Assembly: GCA_965221725.1 (NCBI GenBank)
Contig: OZ244909.1
Span: 2,666,001-2,730,000, forward strand
Source of the DNA: HK1 sp965221725
GTDB lineage: Bacteria > Pseudomonadota > Gammaproteobacteria > HK1
Length of the DNA stretch: 64,000 bases
Direction of reading: 5' to 3'
Shown here: positions 17,212 through 25,348 of the stretch, in pieces
How the letters are laid out: every line of letters starts with the position of its first letter
Numbering within the stretch: position 1 is the stretch's first letter
Notes under the pieces: model-generated
Databases searched by the model: none
Told to the model about the DNA's origin: nothing
The model's input: the letters and a program-made list of their open reading frames with translations, nothing else
Translations under genes and position numbers: made by a program

Positions 17212-18324
17212 TCAATAGACAAAGGGGACCAGCGACCAGGGCACGCGCTTTCGGTAGCGCCCCCACAGCTCCCCGTACTTGGCGCGGCAGCGCCGCTCAT
17301 CACGGCGCGCACGATGCCACAACAAACTTGCAAGCCACGCCGGCAACAGGAAGGGGATCCAGGACGCAAAACTGGTGGTCAGCACGAACGCGAGGTAGAT
17401 GCAGATCTCGCCCGTGTAGTTGAGATGTCGTGCGATCCCCCAGAACCCGGATACAAGCAGGCGCCCGTCGAGAGCTTGGGCGGGTTTGCCCCAGATCGTG
17501 ATGGACGGGTCACGCTTGAAGCGATGCTTTTGCCCGTTGGCGCCTCGGAACAACCAGAAGCCGAGCACGTACAGGAGCATGATCGCGACGGCCGCGAAAG
17601 GGCTCAACGGGGGACCGGATGCGTCGACCAGCCACCAGCCAGCGATGCAGTAGAAGAAGGGCACGAGCACGTAATCACCCCAGACGAGCATCCACCCGAA
17701 ACGCTCGCTGACGATGTCCCAGGTATGGATCATTCCGCCCTCGAACAGGAAGTAATTCAGTATGTACGCTATCGTCAGGAGCTGGTATAGGGCCATCGCC
17801 AGGGTCAGGTGGCCGTAGGTTTCGTATTGCACCACCGCGAAAGAAGCATTGAACAATGCCAGCCCGATGAGGGACGGGCGGTAGCTGAACAGCTTGAGAT
17901 CGACCCCGAACCAGGCAGGGTTGAGTTCCACGCCGTAGAAGGCCCCGCGCCAGAATCCCGGCGGAGATTCGGTCTGCTCTCGGAGCTGCTTGCGGGTGCC
18001 TTGCCAATACAGCCAGCCGGAAATCGCGAACGCGAACAGGTTTGCAGCCACGAAGAGCGCGAAGAAATGCGTATACAGGGACGACAGGGAGAACACGTCC
18101 AAGACCTGTGCAATGCCTGCCACCAGCGCGGTGAGCAGCAGCAGCGTCAGGCCGTTGAGCTTGTAGGTGACCGATATTCCGCCGAGGTCCGGCCCCTTGA
18201 CCCGGCGCCCCGGCAGGAGCGCCGAGCCCACGAACAAGGCCCCGATGAAGACGGCTGTCATCACCGCCGCCTCGATCAGCAGCCCGCCCGAAAGGGGGGG
18301 GATCGGCAGAGGCAGATTAGGCAT
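17212..18324 (-). CDS. Sterol C-14 reductase, ERG4/ERG24 family
   Basis: A 370-residue polytopic membrane protein, preceded by AAGGAA six bases before the ATG. It has the family features: FFYGVELNP-like FYGVELNPAWFG near 145, LLVSGFWGIARHLNYTGE near 290, and the C-terminal signature HRARRDERRCRAKYG followed by YRKRVPWSLVPFVY. ERG24/TM7SF2 enzymes reduce the delta-14 double bond produced by CYP51, and the genes are adjacent here (8 bases apart). ERG4-type C-24(28) or DHCR7-type reductase is possible by family, but position and bacterial precedent favour C-14 reduction. Confidence 0.88.
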   Translation of the reverse strand: MPNLPLPIPPLSGGLLIEAAVMTAVFIGALFVGSALLPGRRVKGPDLGGISVTYKLNGLTLLLLTALVAGIAQVLDVFSLSSLYTHFFALFVAANLFAFAISGWLYWQGTRKQLREQTESPPGFWRGAFYGVELNPAWFGVDLKLFSYRPSLIGLALFNASFAVVQYETYGHLTLAMALYQLLTIAYILNYFLFEGGMIHTWDIVSERFGWMLVWGDYVLVPFFYCIAGWWLVDASGPPLSPFAAVAIMLLYVLGFWLFRGANGQKHRFKRDPSITIWGKPAQALDGRLLVSGFWGIARHLNYTGEICIYLAFVLTTSFASWIPFLLPAWLASLLWHRARRDERRCRAKYGELWGRYRKRVPWSLVPFVY

Positions 18325-18334
18325 CGGTGTTTCC

Positions 18335-19456
18335 TTATGCGACCTCTGCCACCGCCGGTTCGGGGCTCGGCACCGCGCTCTTCTTCTCCCTGTCCAGATA
18401 CTCCTGCCACTTGCGCACCGTCACATGCTGAAACGCAGGCACCACCCGGTTGAATTCGAGGGTACGGGCGTCCCAGTGCTGCTCATACCCCTCCTGTTCG
18501 GCTTCCAGCGCGAACCCGTCCTCGCAGAGCAGCGGACCGATGAGCACCCGGTTGGAGATCCTCATCACCACGTCCATTGCGAACCGGGGGATATGTATCG
18601 GCACCAGCGGGATCTTCAGGGACTTGAAATAGAACAGAAAGAATGCCCGCGTGGTGCGCTCGTTGATGGGCAGGACGAAGAGCCAGTGCTTGATCGCCTC
18701 ATCGGTGTTCGACCACTGGTAGGGATATTCGTAGCAGAGCTTCATCGAATTGGTGTCGATTCGGTTGCGATCGACGAACAATCCGGAAATGCGGCCGCGA
18801 CCGACGCTCGTGTCGTAATCGACATGCACGTTGTCGCCGATCGTCTCGCATCTCGTGAGCTGGGCGCCTTCGAACGGACGGTAGCGGCGGTGCAGCCAGG
18901 CGTGACTGAAGTCGCTGACGTTGTCGATCACCATCGAGTGGTGGGCCGACCAAGTGAAATTCAGTGGTACACAGGCCCACCGACCGGGACCTTCAAGCTC
19001 GGGAATCTCGGGAATACGGCGTATTTCGGCGAGTTCCGGATTCCCGGGAAACATCCAGACCAGTCCGTAGCGCACTTTCACGGGATAGGTTCGGATGGAG
19101 ACGTCCGGCAAGCCTCGCTCGGGGAGTTCGTGTGCGGCTTCGGCCAGCTTTCCGTCCGGACCGTACTTCCATCCGTGGTAGGCGCATACGAGCCGGCAGC
19201 CCTCTACCGCGCCGATTGAAAGCTTTAGCTGGCGATGTGCGCAGCGATTGTCCATGGCGTGAAACGAACCATCCGTGGCCCGAAACAGCGCAATCGAGTG
19301 CTTCCAGAAAATGACTTCGACGACGGTCCCCGGCTTCATGTTGCGCACTTCCTCGACCGCATACCAGTAGTCGGGATCCATACCCGTGGCACGCACCTTC
19401 TGGCGTAGGTTGCTGGCTTCCTCGAAGCCGGGCGGACGCGATGATACGGGGGTCAT
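18335..19456 (-). CDS. sdmA: Rieske-type sterol C-4 methyl oxygenase (SdmA-like)
   Basis: A 373-residue Rieske non-heme iron oxygenase. The [2Fe-2S] ligands are C72, H74, C91 and H94 (RCAHRQ ... CAYHGWKY). The catalytic domain shows HHSMVIDNVSDFSHAWLH, with the Asp and His residues expected for the mononuclear iron. In Methylococcus capsulatus the SdmA/SdmB pair oxidises and removes one C-4 methyl group; this gene's start overlaps the stop of the SdmB-like gene (ATGA), the same pairing. No dedicated ferredoxin or reductase gene lies in the window, so electron donors must come from elsewhere. Confidence 0.85.
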   Translation of the reverse strand: MTPVSSRPPGFEEASNLRQKVRATGMDPDYWYAVEEVRNMKPGTVVEVIFWKHSIALFRATDGSFHAMDNRCAHRQLKLSIGAVEGCRLVCAYHGWKYGPDGKLAEAAHELPERGLPDVSIRTYPVKVRYGLVWMFPGNPELAEIRRIPEIPELEGPGRWACVPLNFTWSAHHSMVIDNVSDFSHAWLHRRYRPFEGAQLTRCETIGDNVHVDYDTSVGRGRISGLFVDRNRIDTNSMKLCYEYPYQWSNTDEAIKHWLFVLPINERTTRAFFLFYFKSLKIPLVPIHIPRFAMDVVMRISNRVLIGPLLCEDGFALEAEQEGYEQHWDARTLEFNRVVPAFQHVTVRKWQEYLDREKKSAVPSPEPAVAEVA

Positions 19457-20607
19457 GACGCACCTCCATCGGCTGTCATGTGTGGATGAGAGTCCGGCGC
19501 GGCATCCTCCGCCCGAGCTTTGCCGTTCGCACGGGGGAGGGGCTTCTTTGCCCGCGGATTGGTGATCGCCTTGCGCTCATGATAGTGGAACGCATACGCC
19601 TCGTGCACGGCGGCACGGATGGTCGTCGGCTGGTAGCCGAGTTCCCGTTTCGCCTTGTCCAGGTTGGCGTGACGGCACTTTTGCAGGAGCCGGATGGCGC
19701 CTGGTGTGAGTCGCTGGGGAAAGTCCGGGTGGAACCGGCTGAGATAGAAACTCGCCGCCTCCGAAAAGACATACATCAGGCCGGCTGGCATCCGCCGCCG
19801 AGGCCGCGGTTGTCCGGAGACCTCCTCGTACAGGTTCAGCAGATCGGAGATGGTCTTGTATTCGGTGCTGAAAATATATTTTTCGCCGGATCGGCCACGG
19901 TGCATGCAAAGCACATGTCCCGCGACGATGTCCCCGACGGCAACGAACTCGAAGCCGCCATCGACGTACGCACGCAGCTTCCCGTTCGTGTAGTCGCACA
20001 ACGTCCTTCCAAGACGCGACGGAGAGAAATCCGCGCCTCCGACGACTGCGCAGCAGGTTGCGACGACGATATCCTGCCCCTTCGCTGCGGCATGCCAGCA
20101 TTCGTGCTCGACGAGCGACTTGCTTCGCTCGTAGGGCATCGTGCGTTCCATTGGATAGAACGGCATCGTCTCGTTGCTGGGAGCGGAAGGATTGTCCGGA
20201 TCGTAGCCGACGGCGCTGAACGAGCCGGTGACCACCACCCGTCCGGCGTCCACTTCCCGGGCCGCCAGCAGCACGTTGCGGGTGCCGAGGACGTTGCACT
20301 CGAAGATCTCGCGTTGATGAGCGCGATTGCCCTCGATCGTGGAGATCTTTGCCGCGACATGATAGACGCCCCGGCAGCCCTTGATTGCACTCCGGGTGGC
20401 GTCAAGGTCCCGGAGATCACCGAAGGCGCGCTCCACTTCCAGACCTTCCATCGCCTGATTGTTGCTCTCGGGCCTCAGCAGCACGCGCACGCGAATACCG
20501 TCGGCGAGCAGGCGACGCACGAGGTTGGCGCCCACATGTCCGGTCGCACCGGTCACGAAGACTGGGGGTTCGGCCGAGTGGTGGATCTTGTTCAGCTCTG
20601 ATTTCAA
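19453..20607 (-). CDS. sdmB: NAD(P)-dependent sterol dehydrogenase/decarboxylase (SdmB-like, extended SDR)
   Basis: A 384-residue extended short-chain dehydrogenase of the 3-beta-HSD family: nucleotide-binding TGATGHVG (19-26), a Ser near 129-131 (TGSFSAVGY), and catalytic Y159-xxx-K163 (YERSK). In the bacterial C-4 demethylation route this enzyme performs the oxidative decarboxylation after SdmA makes the carboxylate. It is the first gene of the sterol operon. The start is a TTG at 20607 with AGGA seven bases upstream. A generic NAD-epimerase role is possible by fold, but linkage to the Rieske oxygenase is decisive. Confidence 0.85.
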   Translation of the reverse strand: MKSELNKIHHSAEPPVFVTGATGHVGANLVRRLLADGIRVRVLLRPESNNQAMEGLEVERAFGDLRDLDATRSAIKGCRGVYHVAAKISTIEGNRAHQREIFECNVLGTRNVLLAAREVDAGRVVVTGSFSAVGYDPDNPSAPSNETMPFYPMERTMPYERSKSLVEHECWHAAAKGQDIVVATCCAVVGGADFSPSRLGRTLCDYTNGKLRAYVDGGFEFVAVGDIVAGHVLCMHRGRSGEKYIFSTEYKTISDLLNLYEEVSGQPRPRRRMPAGLMYVFSEAASFYLSRFHPDFPQRLTPGAIRLLQKCRHANLDKAKRELGYQPTTIRAAVHEAYAFHYHERKAITNPRAKKPLPRANGKARAEDAAPDSHPHMTADGGAS

Positions 20608-20656
20608 GTTTCTGATCCTACTGTGTTTTTCAGTCCCGGAGACGAAACCCGACTTC

Positions 20657-20666
20657 GTCCCTGCGT
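20657..20666. repeat. Target site duplication, left copy
   Basis: The sequence gtccctgcgt directly precedes the CAGGG end of the insertion sequence and is repeated exactly at 21898-21907. Confidence 0.9.
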
Positions 20667-21897
20667 CAGGGTGACCGCATATAAAGTCATTGTCCCATCA
20701 ACAACTTATCTCGGAAGGCATCGTTCAGAGCGGCCCGGACTCTCTTGCGCCTATAGCTCATTTTCGTCTTCTCGCGCTTGAGTAGGTTCATCGCCATGTG
20801 ACGAATCACCCCGATGTTGTGAGGCGCATTGCCTCGACGAATCCGGCTTGCGTCTTCGCGAAACGTCACGTCCAACCGCCAGTGCAACCCGTTCTCGATA
20901 CTCCAATGTGAACGCACCGCCCGTTGAAACACCTTCACGTCATCAAGCGAGGTGATGTAGTAGCGCCGCTCAACACTGACACGCCCTCCACAATGACGTT
21001 CCGACTCCACCATTCCCATCGCTTTCAGTCCCTTCCACTTCCCGACACCCGACAACGCACCAAGGTCCGTGGACAAGAAATAGCTCCGGTGCTCAATCCG
21101 CCCGTGACCTTCGTCGCAAGTCGCCTCGTGCCCCATCTCCGAACCGCCAAAGTCGCACCGCTCCGCCGCCTCGAAATACGCCCGAACCTCGCGCTCCAAT
21201 TCCGGCTGATTGCGCTTCAGCGCCAACACGTAATCCCCACCGCCTTTCTTGACCTGCTTCGCGATCGCGCGTTGGCACCCCATCGCATCCAGCGTCACGA
21301 TACACCCCTTCAATTGAAGCTTCTCCAGCAACTCCGGCACCGCCACGATCTCGTTCGACTTCTCGTCGGTTTTCACCTGCCCAAGCACCACCCCATTGCG
21401 ACACGCCCAGGCACTGACCATATGCAGCGCCTTCACCCCTCGCTTGCGATCATGGGTGCGTCGATGCGTCTTGCCATCGAGCGCAATGATCTCACCGTCG
21501 CTGAGCTTGACCACGTCCTCCATCCAACTGAGAAAGCACGCCTGAAACCCACTGACCGACAACGCCGAGATGATGCGGGCAATCGTGTCATCGACCGGGA
21601 CCCCATTGGCCAGCGGGACATAACGACGTAACCAGTCCAGCTTTGCGCGACCGAACTCCTCGATGTCGCACCAACCTTCGGCCCCACTGAGCACCGCGCA
21701 CACGCACAGCACGATGACATCAATCAACTCATGCTTCTTGTTCCGGTCGACGCGCGGGTCTTCCAACTTCGAGAAATGTTCGATCAGACCCTCGGGGGCA
21801 CTGTTGTCCATTGCTGATCACGTTCCTCTCCTTGGCCAGAGTGGCATTAGATCACAGAATGCACTGATTTACATGGGATTTTAGTGATCTTGCCCTG
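20667..21897 (-). mobile_element. Complete ISAs1-family insertion sequence (1231 bp)
   Basis: The element is bounded by CAGGG at 20667 and CCCTG ending at 21897, with a weakly conserved inverted repeat beyond these bases. Exact 10-bp duplications (gtccctgcgt) lie outside both ends. It holds one intact transposase gene. The clean ends and perfect duplication suggest a recent insertion. It sits 60 bases upstream of the sterol operon's first codon. Confidence 0.92.
20687..21811 (-). CDS. ISAs1-family transposase (H-repeat type)
   Basis: A full-length 374-residue transposase. It has the N-terminal FSKLEDPRVDRNKKHELIDVI block, the first Asp in IALDGKTHR, the second Asp in VTLDAMGCQ, YVLALKRNQP, and a C-terminal SHWSIENGLHWRLDVTFREDASRIR with the catalytic Glu region. 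This is the DDE pattern of the ISAs1 / H-repeat-associated group. No frameshift or stop is seen, so it may be active. It is transcribed toward the sterol operon, and read-through could contribute to operon expression. Confidence 0.95.
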   Translation of the reverse strand: MDNSAPEGLIEHFSKLEDPRVDRNKKHELIDVIVLCVCAVLSGAEGWCDIEEFGRAKLDWLRRYVPLANGVPVDDTIARIISALSVSGFQACFLSWMEDVVKLSDGEIIALDGKTHRRTHDRKRGVKALHMVSAWACRNGVVLGQVKTDEKSNEIVAVPELLEKLQLKGCIVTLDAMGCQRAIAKQVKKGGGDYVLALKRNQPELEREVRAYFEAAERCDFGGSEMGHEATCDEGHGRIEHRSYFLSTDLGALSGVGKWKGLKAMGMVESERHCGGRVSVERRYYITSLDDVKVFQRAVRSHWSIENGLHWRLDVTFREDASRIRRGNAPHNIGVIRHMAMNLLKREKTKMSYRRKRVRAALNDAFRDKLLMGQ

Positions 21898-21907
21898 GTC
21901 CCTGCGT
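21898..21907. repeat. Target site duplication, right copy
   Basis: Exact copy of 20657-20666, directly after the CCCTG end of the insertion sequence. Confidence 0.9.
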
Positions 21908-21944
21908 CGGGCCGCATCGCGCCCCCGACCTGTTTTGGAGTCGG

Positions 21945-21986
21945 CTACGCAAGCGTAGTGTAGAGACGAGAAAACGTAAAATCCAA
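21945..21986 (-). promoter_or_regulatory. Candidate ancestral promoter and operator of the sterol operon
   Basis: Read leftward, TTGGAT (21986-21981) and TACACT (21962-21957) are separated by 18 bases. The inverted repeat CTACGC-TT-GCGTAG (21958-21945) overlaps the last -10 bases and the expected start point, a typical place for a repressor site. The insertion sequence lies about 40 bases downstream, between this site and sdmB. The surrounding 21908-22151 stretch has no gene. Confidence 0.4.
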
Positions 21987-22151
21987 TACTACATTCATAT
22001 CGGGCCGATAATTTTTTGTTATATCCGGTGTCTGCTGGTGCCTCCTCTCGGGGGCGAAACACGATTATGCGCCCATCATGCGGATCGGCGATGCAGCGAA
22101 CGAGTCCCGCGCGGGAGCGCCGTCCCCGGCGCCGCCCTGATGTTCCCCTGC

Positions 22152-22943
22152 TTACCAGCGGTTCCTCAGCTCGCGCAACCTCAGGAAGACGGTCTTCGGG
22201 TCGAGCGGTCCGGACAGGTCGGGGAACGCTTCGCGCAGTCTGGCAATGATGACGGGGCTCTCGAGACGGAAGAACGTGTTGATCTCCTTCTCCAGCGCCA
22301 GTGTCGACACCGGGGCGTCGTCGGGGGCGCGCCCGTCCACCTCGCCGAGCAGCTCGGCCGCCCGTGTGTTGCCGGGCTCGCGATCGAGGGTGAAGCGGAG
22401 GTTGTTCTCCAGGTAGTCGTGGCCGGGGTAGATGCGGGTCGCATCCGGCAGCTTCGCAAGCTGCCGGACGAACGTCTGGTACAGCTCGTGGGGATGGCCG
22501 CCGTTGTGGCAGTTGCCCGCACCGGCGTTGAACAGCGTGTCGCCGCAGAACAGCGCCGGGGTGTCGGTGTGCGAGAGCAGGCAGACATGGCTCATCGTAT
22601 GGCCCGGGGTGTCGAGCGCTTCGAGTTCCACGGTGCGGCCGACTCTGACTACGTCCCCGGCCTCGAGCCCTTCGTCCATGTTCGGAATGCGTGCCCCCGC
22701 GTTCGCATGGGCCAGGATCTTCGCCCCCGTCGCCTCCACCATGGGGCCGTTGCCGCCGATGTGGTCGCCGTGCTCGTGGGTGTTGAGGATCTGCGTGATC
22801 TCGAATCCCCGAGCCCGAGCCGTGGCAAGGCACTTGCGGTGATCGAGCGGATCGACGGCGAGCGCCTCCCCGGTGTCAGGGCATGCGATGAGGTAGTTGA
22901 AGTTGCGGTAGGCGTTCGCAGTCCAGATCTGTTCGACGATCAT
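22152..22943 (-). CDS. gloB: Hydroxyacylglutathione hydrolase (glyoxalase II)
   Basis: A 263-residue metallo-beta-lactamase-fold protein with metal ligands in THEHGDH (about 54-60), DTPGHTMSH near 112, FCGDTLF near 132 and the C-terminal HAGB-type extension (YPGHDYLENNLRF, then EINTFFR). It hydrolyses S-lactoylglutathione to lactate and glutathione, completing methylglyoxal detoxification. The ATG at 22943 has GGAG eight bases upstream. The frame is open further upstream, but that part overlaps the next gene and is not conserved. Confidence 0.92.
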   Translation of the reverse strand: MIVEQIWTANAYRNFNYLIACPDTGEALAVDPLDHRKCLATARARGFEITQILNTHEHGDHIGGNGPMVEATGAKILAHANAGARIPNMDEGLEAGDVVRVGRTVELEALDTPGHTMSHVCLLSHTDTPALFCGDTLFNAGAGNCHNGGHPHELYQTFVRQLAKLPDATRIYPGHDYLENNLRFTLDREPGNTRAAELLGEVDGRAPDDAPVSTLALEKEINTFFRLESPVIIARLREAFPDLSGPLDPKTVFLRLRELRNRW

Positions 22944-23056
22944 GGTGCGTCTCCGGAGGTGGGGCGAGGGTGGCAGTCTACCGTCCCACCGCGGGCGCAT
23001 GGGGACGGGGTGCGGGCGATCGCGCCACCCTGGCGCCGGCGGGGCCTGACCGCCGG

Positions 23057-23677
23057 TCAGTACAGCATCTCGGGAAGGGTTTCGCGGAGCCTGCGGTCGA
23101 TCGCCTCGCCGTCGGACCGGCCGGTGTGGTCGGCGAGCATCTGCCCGAACGACGCCAGCGCGCTCTCGCGATCCACCCGCGACTCGTCCGCCCAGAGCCG
23201 TGAGCGCACGAGCGCCTTCGTGCACTGGAGAAAGACCTCTTCCACCTCGATCAGAAGGCCGCTCTGCGGTGCCCGGCCATTGATGGCGAGCGGTTCGAGC
23301 CGTGCCGGGTCCGTGGTCAGGATCGCGCGGCCGTTGAGCCGAAGCGTCTCGTTCGCGCCGGGGATCATGAACAGCAGCCCCACATGGGGATTCTCGAGGA
23401 TGTTCCTCAGTGAATCGGTGCGGTTGTTGCCGCGGCGATCCGGCAGGAGGATGGTTCGGTCGTCGAGGACGGCGACGAAGCCCGGGGGGTCGCCGCGCGG
23501 CGAGCAGTCCGCCCGCCCGTCCGCCCCCGAGGTGGCGAGCACCACGAACGGAGAGAGTGCGATGAACCGGCGGCAGTGCCGGTCCAGGCGGTCGAGCGAC
23601 TTCCTCACCGCGTTCTCGCTCGGCTCGCCGTAGCGGCTTCGGAGATCCTCCGCTGTTTCGATGAGGTGCTGCGCCAC
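23057..23677 (-). CDS. PPOX-class FMN-dependent oxidoreductase (MSMEG_1061-like)
   Basis: About 206 residues from a GTG at 23677 that has GGAG at good spacing; an in-frame ATG at 23722 is an alternative. The split-barrel flavin fold is shown by FIALSPFVVLATSGADGRADCSPRGD, FVAVLDDRTILLPDRRGNNR and HVGLLFMIPGANETLRLNGRA. These blocks are typical of the pyridoxamine-phosphate-oxidase-like family that includes MSMEG_1061; the physiological substrate is unknown. It lies 113 bases upstream of gloB on the same strand, so co-transcription is possible. Confidence 0.82.
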   Translation of the reverse strand: MAQHLIETAEDLRSRYGEPSENAVRKSLDRLDRHCRRFIALSPFVVLATSGADGRADCSPRGDPPGFVAVLDDRTILLPDRRGNNRTDSLRNILENPHVGLLFMIPGANETLRLNGRAILTTDPARLEPLAINGRAPQSGLLIEVEEVFLQCTKALVRSRLWADESRVDRESALASFGQMLADHTGRSDGEAIDRRLRETLPEMLY

Positions 23678-23722
23678 TGGTCGCTCCGTTCGTGTCGGCC
23701 CACCCGGGCCTGCGCCGATCAT

Positions 23723-24084
23723 GCGCCACGCGGGGCCGGGGTCTCAAGGGAGAGCCGTGGCCCGGCAGGACCATTTTTTGTCGGGAGCGAGTGCCGACGA
23801 CCGGTGCGCAGATGCCCTCAATGCCGTCGAAAGCAGCTCCATGCGGCCCGAACGGACACCCAGACAACGAAACTCTCTCCCCGAAATGACCCGTTGGACG
23901 CGCTCACATCAACCGCTGCCGGACAAAAAACGAGCCCTGCGTGGCCCGGTTTTGCGAGCGTCGGACGCGCTCGATTCCAGGGGCGCCATCCGCCGCGGGC
24001 GGCGGCATTCCGGCTTGCGCCCCGGTCGCGGCCGGGGTCTCCGATCGGGCGAACGTGCGGCTCGACGACGACCGAAACCGGACC
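23723..24084. other. Gene-free interval
   Basis: I see no gene, RNA or convincing promoter in these 362 bases. A few short GC-rich palindromes such as gcggccggggtctccg occur but nothing diagnostic. Long frames on both strands here are extensions or shadows of neighbouring genes. Confidence 0.5.
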
Positions 24085-25299
24085 CTACCGTGCGTGCTCC
24101 TGCTTCCCCGCCCAACGCATGGCCGCGAAGGTGGCCGCCCCGAAGACGGCAAACGCCCCGATCTGCGCGTACATGGTGCCGTCGAAGCCCCGGCCCACCA
24201 GCGCTCCGAGCGGGACGGACAGGAAGGTCGAGAGCGATGCGACCACCGCCGCCCCCACGCCGGCGATGTGCCCGAGGGGCTCCATCGCCAGTGCATTGAG
24301 GTTGCCGAACAGAAGGCCGATGAACACGAAGACGACCATCAGGTACGTCATGAACAGCCACAGCGGCGGCAGCCCGTCGAACGCGAACACCCCCGCCCAC
24401 GCCGCCACCGAGAGAAGCGCGATGGAGCCGGCTGCAATCTTCGACAGCCGGCGCATCCCGTGCCGCATCACGAGCCGGCTGTTCAGGAGCGACGCGACGC
24501 CGATGGCGAGGGCCAGGGCGCCGAAGTACACCGGGAAGAGGGCGCCGGTCCGATATGCCTCCTGAAAGATCTGCTGGGACGTGGCGAGGTAGGCGACGAA
24601 GGGAGCGAAGATGCACCCCTGCGCCAGGGTATATCCCAGGGCGGCGCGGATGCGCAGGATCTCCAGCAATGCCTGACCGACGGTCCGGGGCCGTAACGGC
24701 CGCCGCCGTTCCACCGGTAGGGTCTCCGGCTGGCGCAGCGCCAGCCACGCGAAGGCCAGCGCCGCGATCAACAGGAAGGCCGTGAAGATCGTGCGCCAGT
24801 TGCCCAGCCACAGGATCCCCTGTCCGAACGCGGGAGCGATGGCCGGCACGAGGATGAACACCGACATCACGAACGACATGAGGCGAGCCATCCGGCGCCC
24901 CTCGTACTGATCGCGCACCAGAGCCACCGTCACCACGCGCGGTCCCGCAACCCCGATCCCCTGCAGGATGCGGCCTGCGATCATCGCCTCGAAGGTGGTC
25001 GCGAAGATGGATACCACACACCCGATCGCGAAGACCGCAAGGCCGGCATGGATCGCCGGTTTGCGCCCGATCTGGTCGGAGAGCGGGCCGAAGAGAATCT
25101 GGCCGAGCCCGAGCCCCACGAACAGCGAGGTGATGACGAGCTGCACGTCGTTCGCGTGCGTCGCGCCGAGGTCGCGACCGATGTCCGGCAGTGCGGGCAG
25201 CATCGCATCGATCGAGAGCGCGACCAGCGACATCAGCAGCGCGACGAGGGGAACGAACTCGGCGGTGCGAAGTGCCGGTCCGGCCTGCATCGTGTTCAT
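24085..25299 (-). CDS. MFS drug efflux transporter, Bcr/CflA family
   Basis: A 404-residue 12-helix major facilitator. The TM1-2 region has IDAMLPALPDIGRDLGA, the loop 2-3 motif is GPLSDQIGRKPAIHAG, and VAGPRVVTVALVRDQYEGRRMARLMS follows, characteristic of the Bcr/CflA subgroup exporting bicyclomycin, chloramphenicol or similar compounds. A proton antiporter in the inner membrane is expected. It stands alone on the minus strand, 49 bases downstream of the acyl-CoA synthetase stop; no regulator is adjacent. Substrate cannot be read from sequence. Confidence 0.9.
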   Translation of the reverse strand: MNTMQAGPALRTAEFVPLVALLMSLVALSIDAMLPALPDIGRDLGATHANDVQLVITSLFVGLGLGQILFGPLSDQIGRKPAIHAGLAVFAIGCVVSIFATTFEAMIAGRILQGIGVAGPRVVTVALVRDQYEGRRMARLMSFVMSVFILVPAIAPAFGQGILWLGNWRTIFTAFLLIAALAFAWLALRQPETLPVERRRPLRPRTVGQALLEILRIRAALGYTLAQGCIFAPFVAYLATSQQIFQEAYRTGALFPVYFGALALAIGVASLLNSRLVMRHGMRRLSKIAAGSIALLSVAAWAGVFAFDGLPPLWLFMTYLMVVFVFIGLLFGNLNALAMEPLGHIAGVGAAVVASLSTFLSVPLGALVGRGFDGTMYAQIGAFAVFGAATFAAMRWAGKQEHAR

Positions 25300-25348
25300 C
25301 CCGGCTGCTCCCGTGTCGAAGGAGCTCGCACGATGACTGCTTGCAGGT

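Noticed and set aside
19480..20601. 373-codon plus-strand frame opposite sdmB
   Set aside because: Antisense shadow; no recognisable domain, while the minus-strand SDR motifs are clear.
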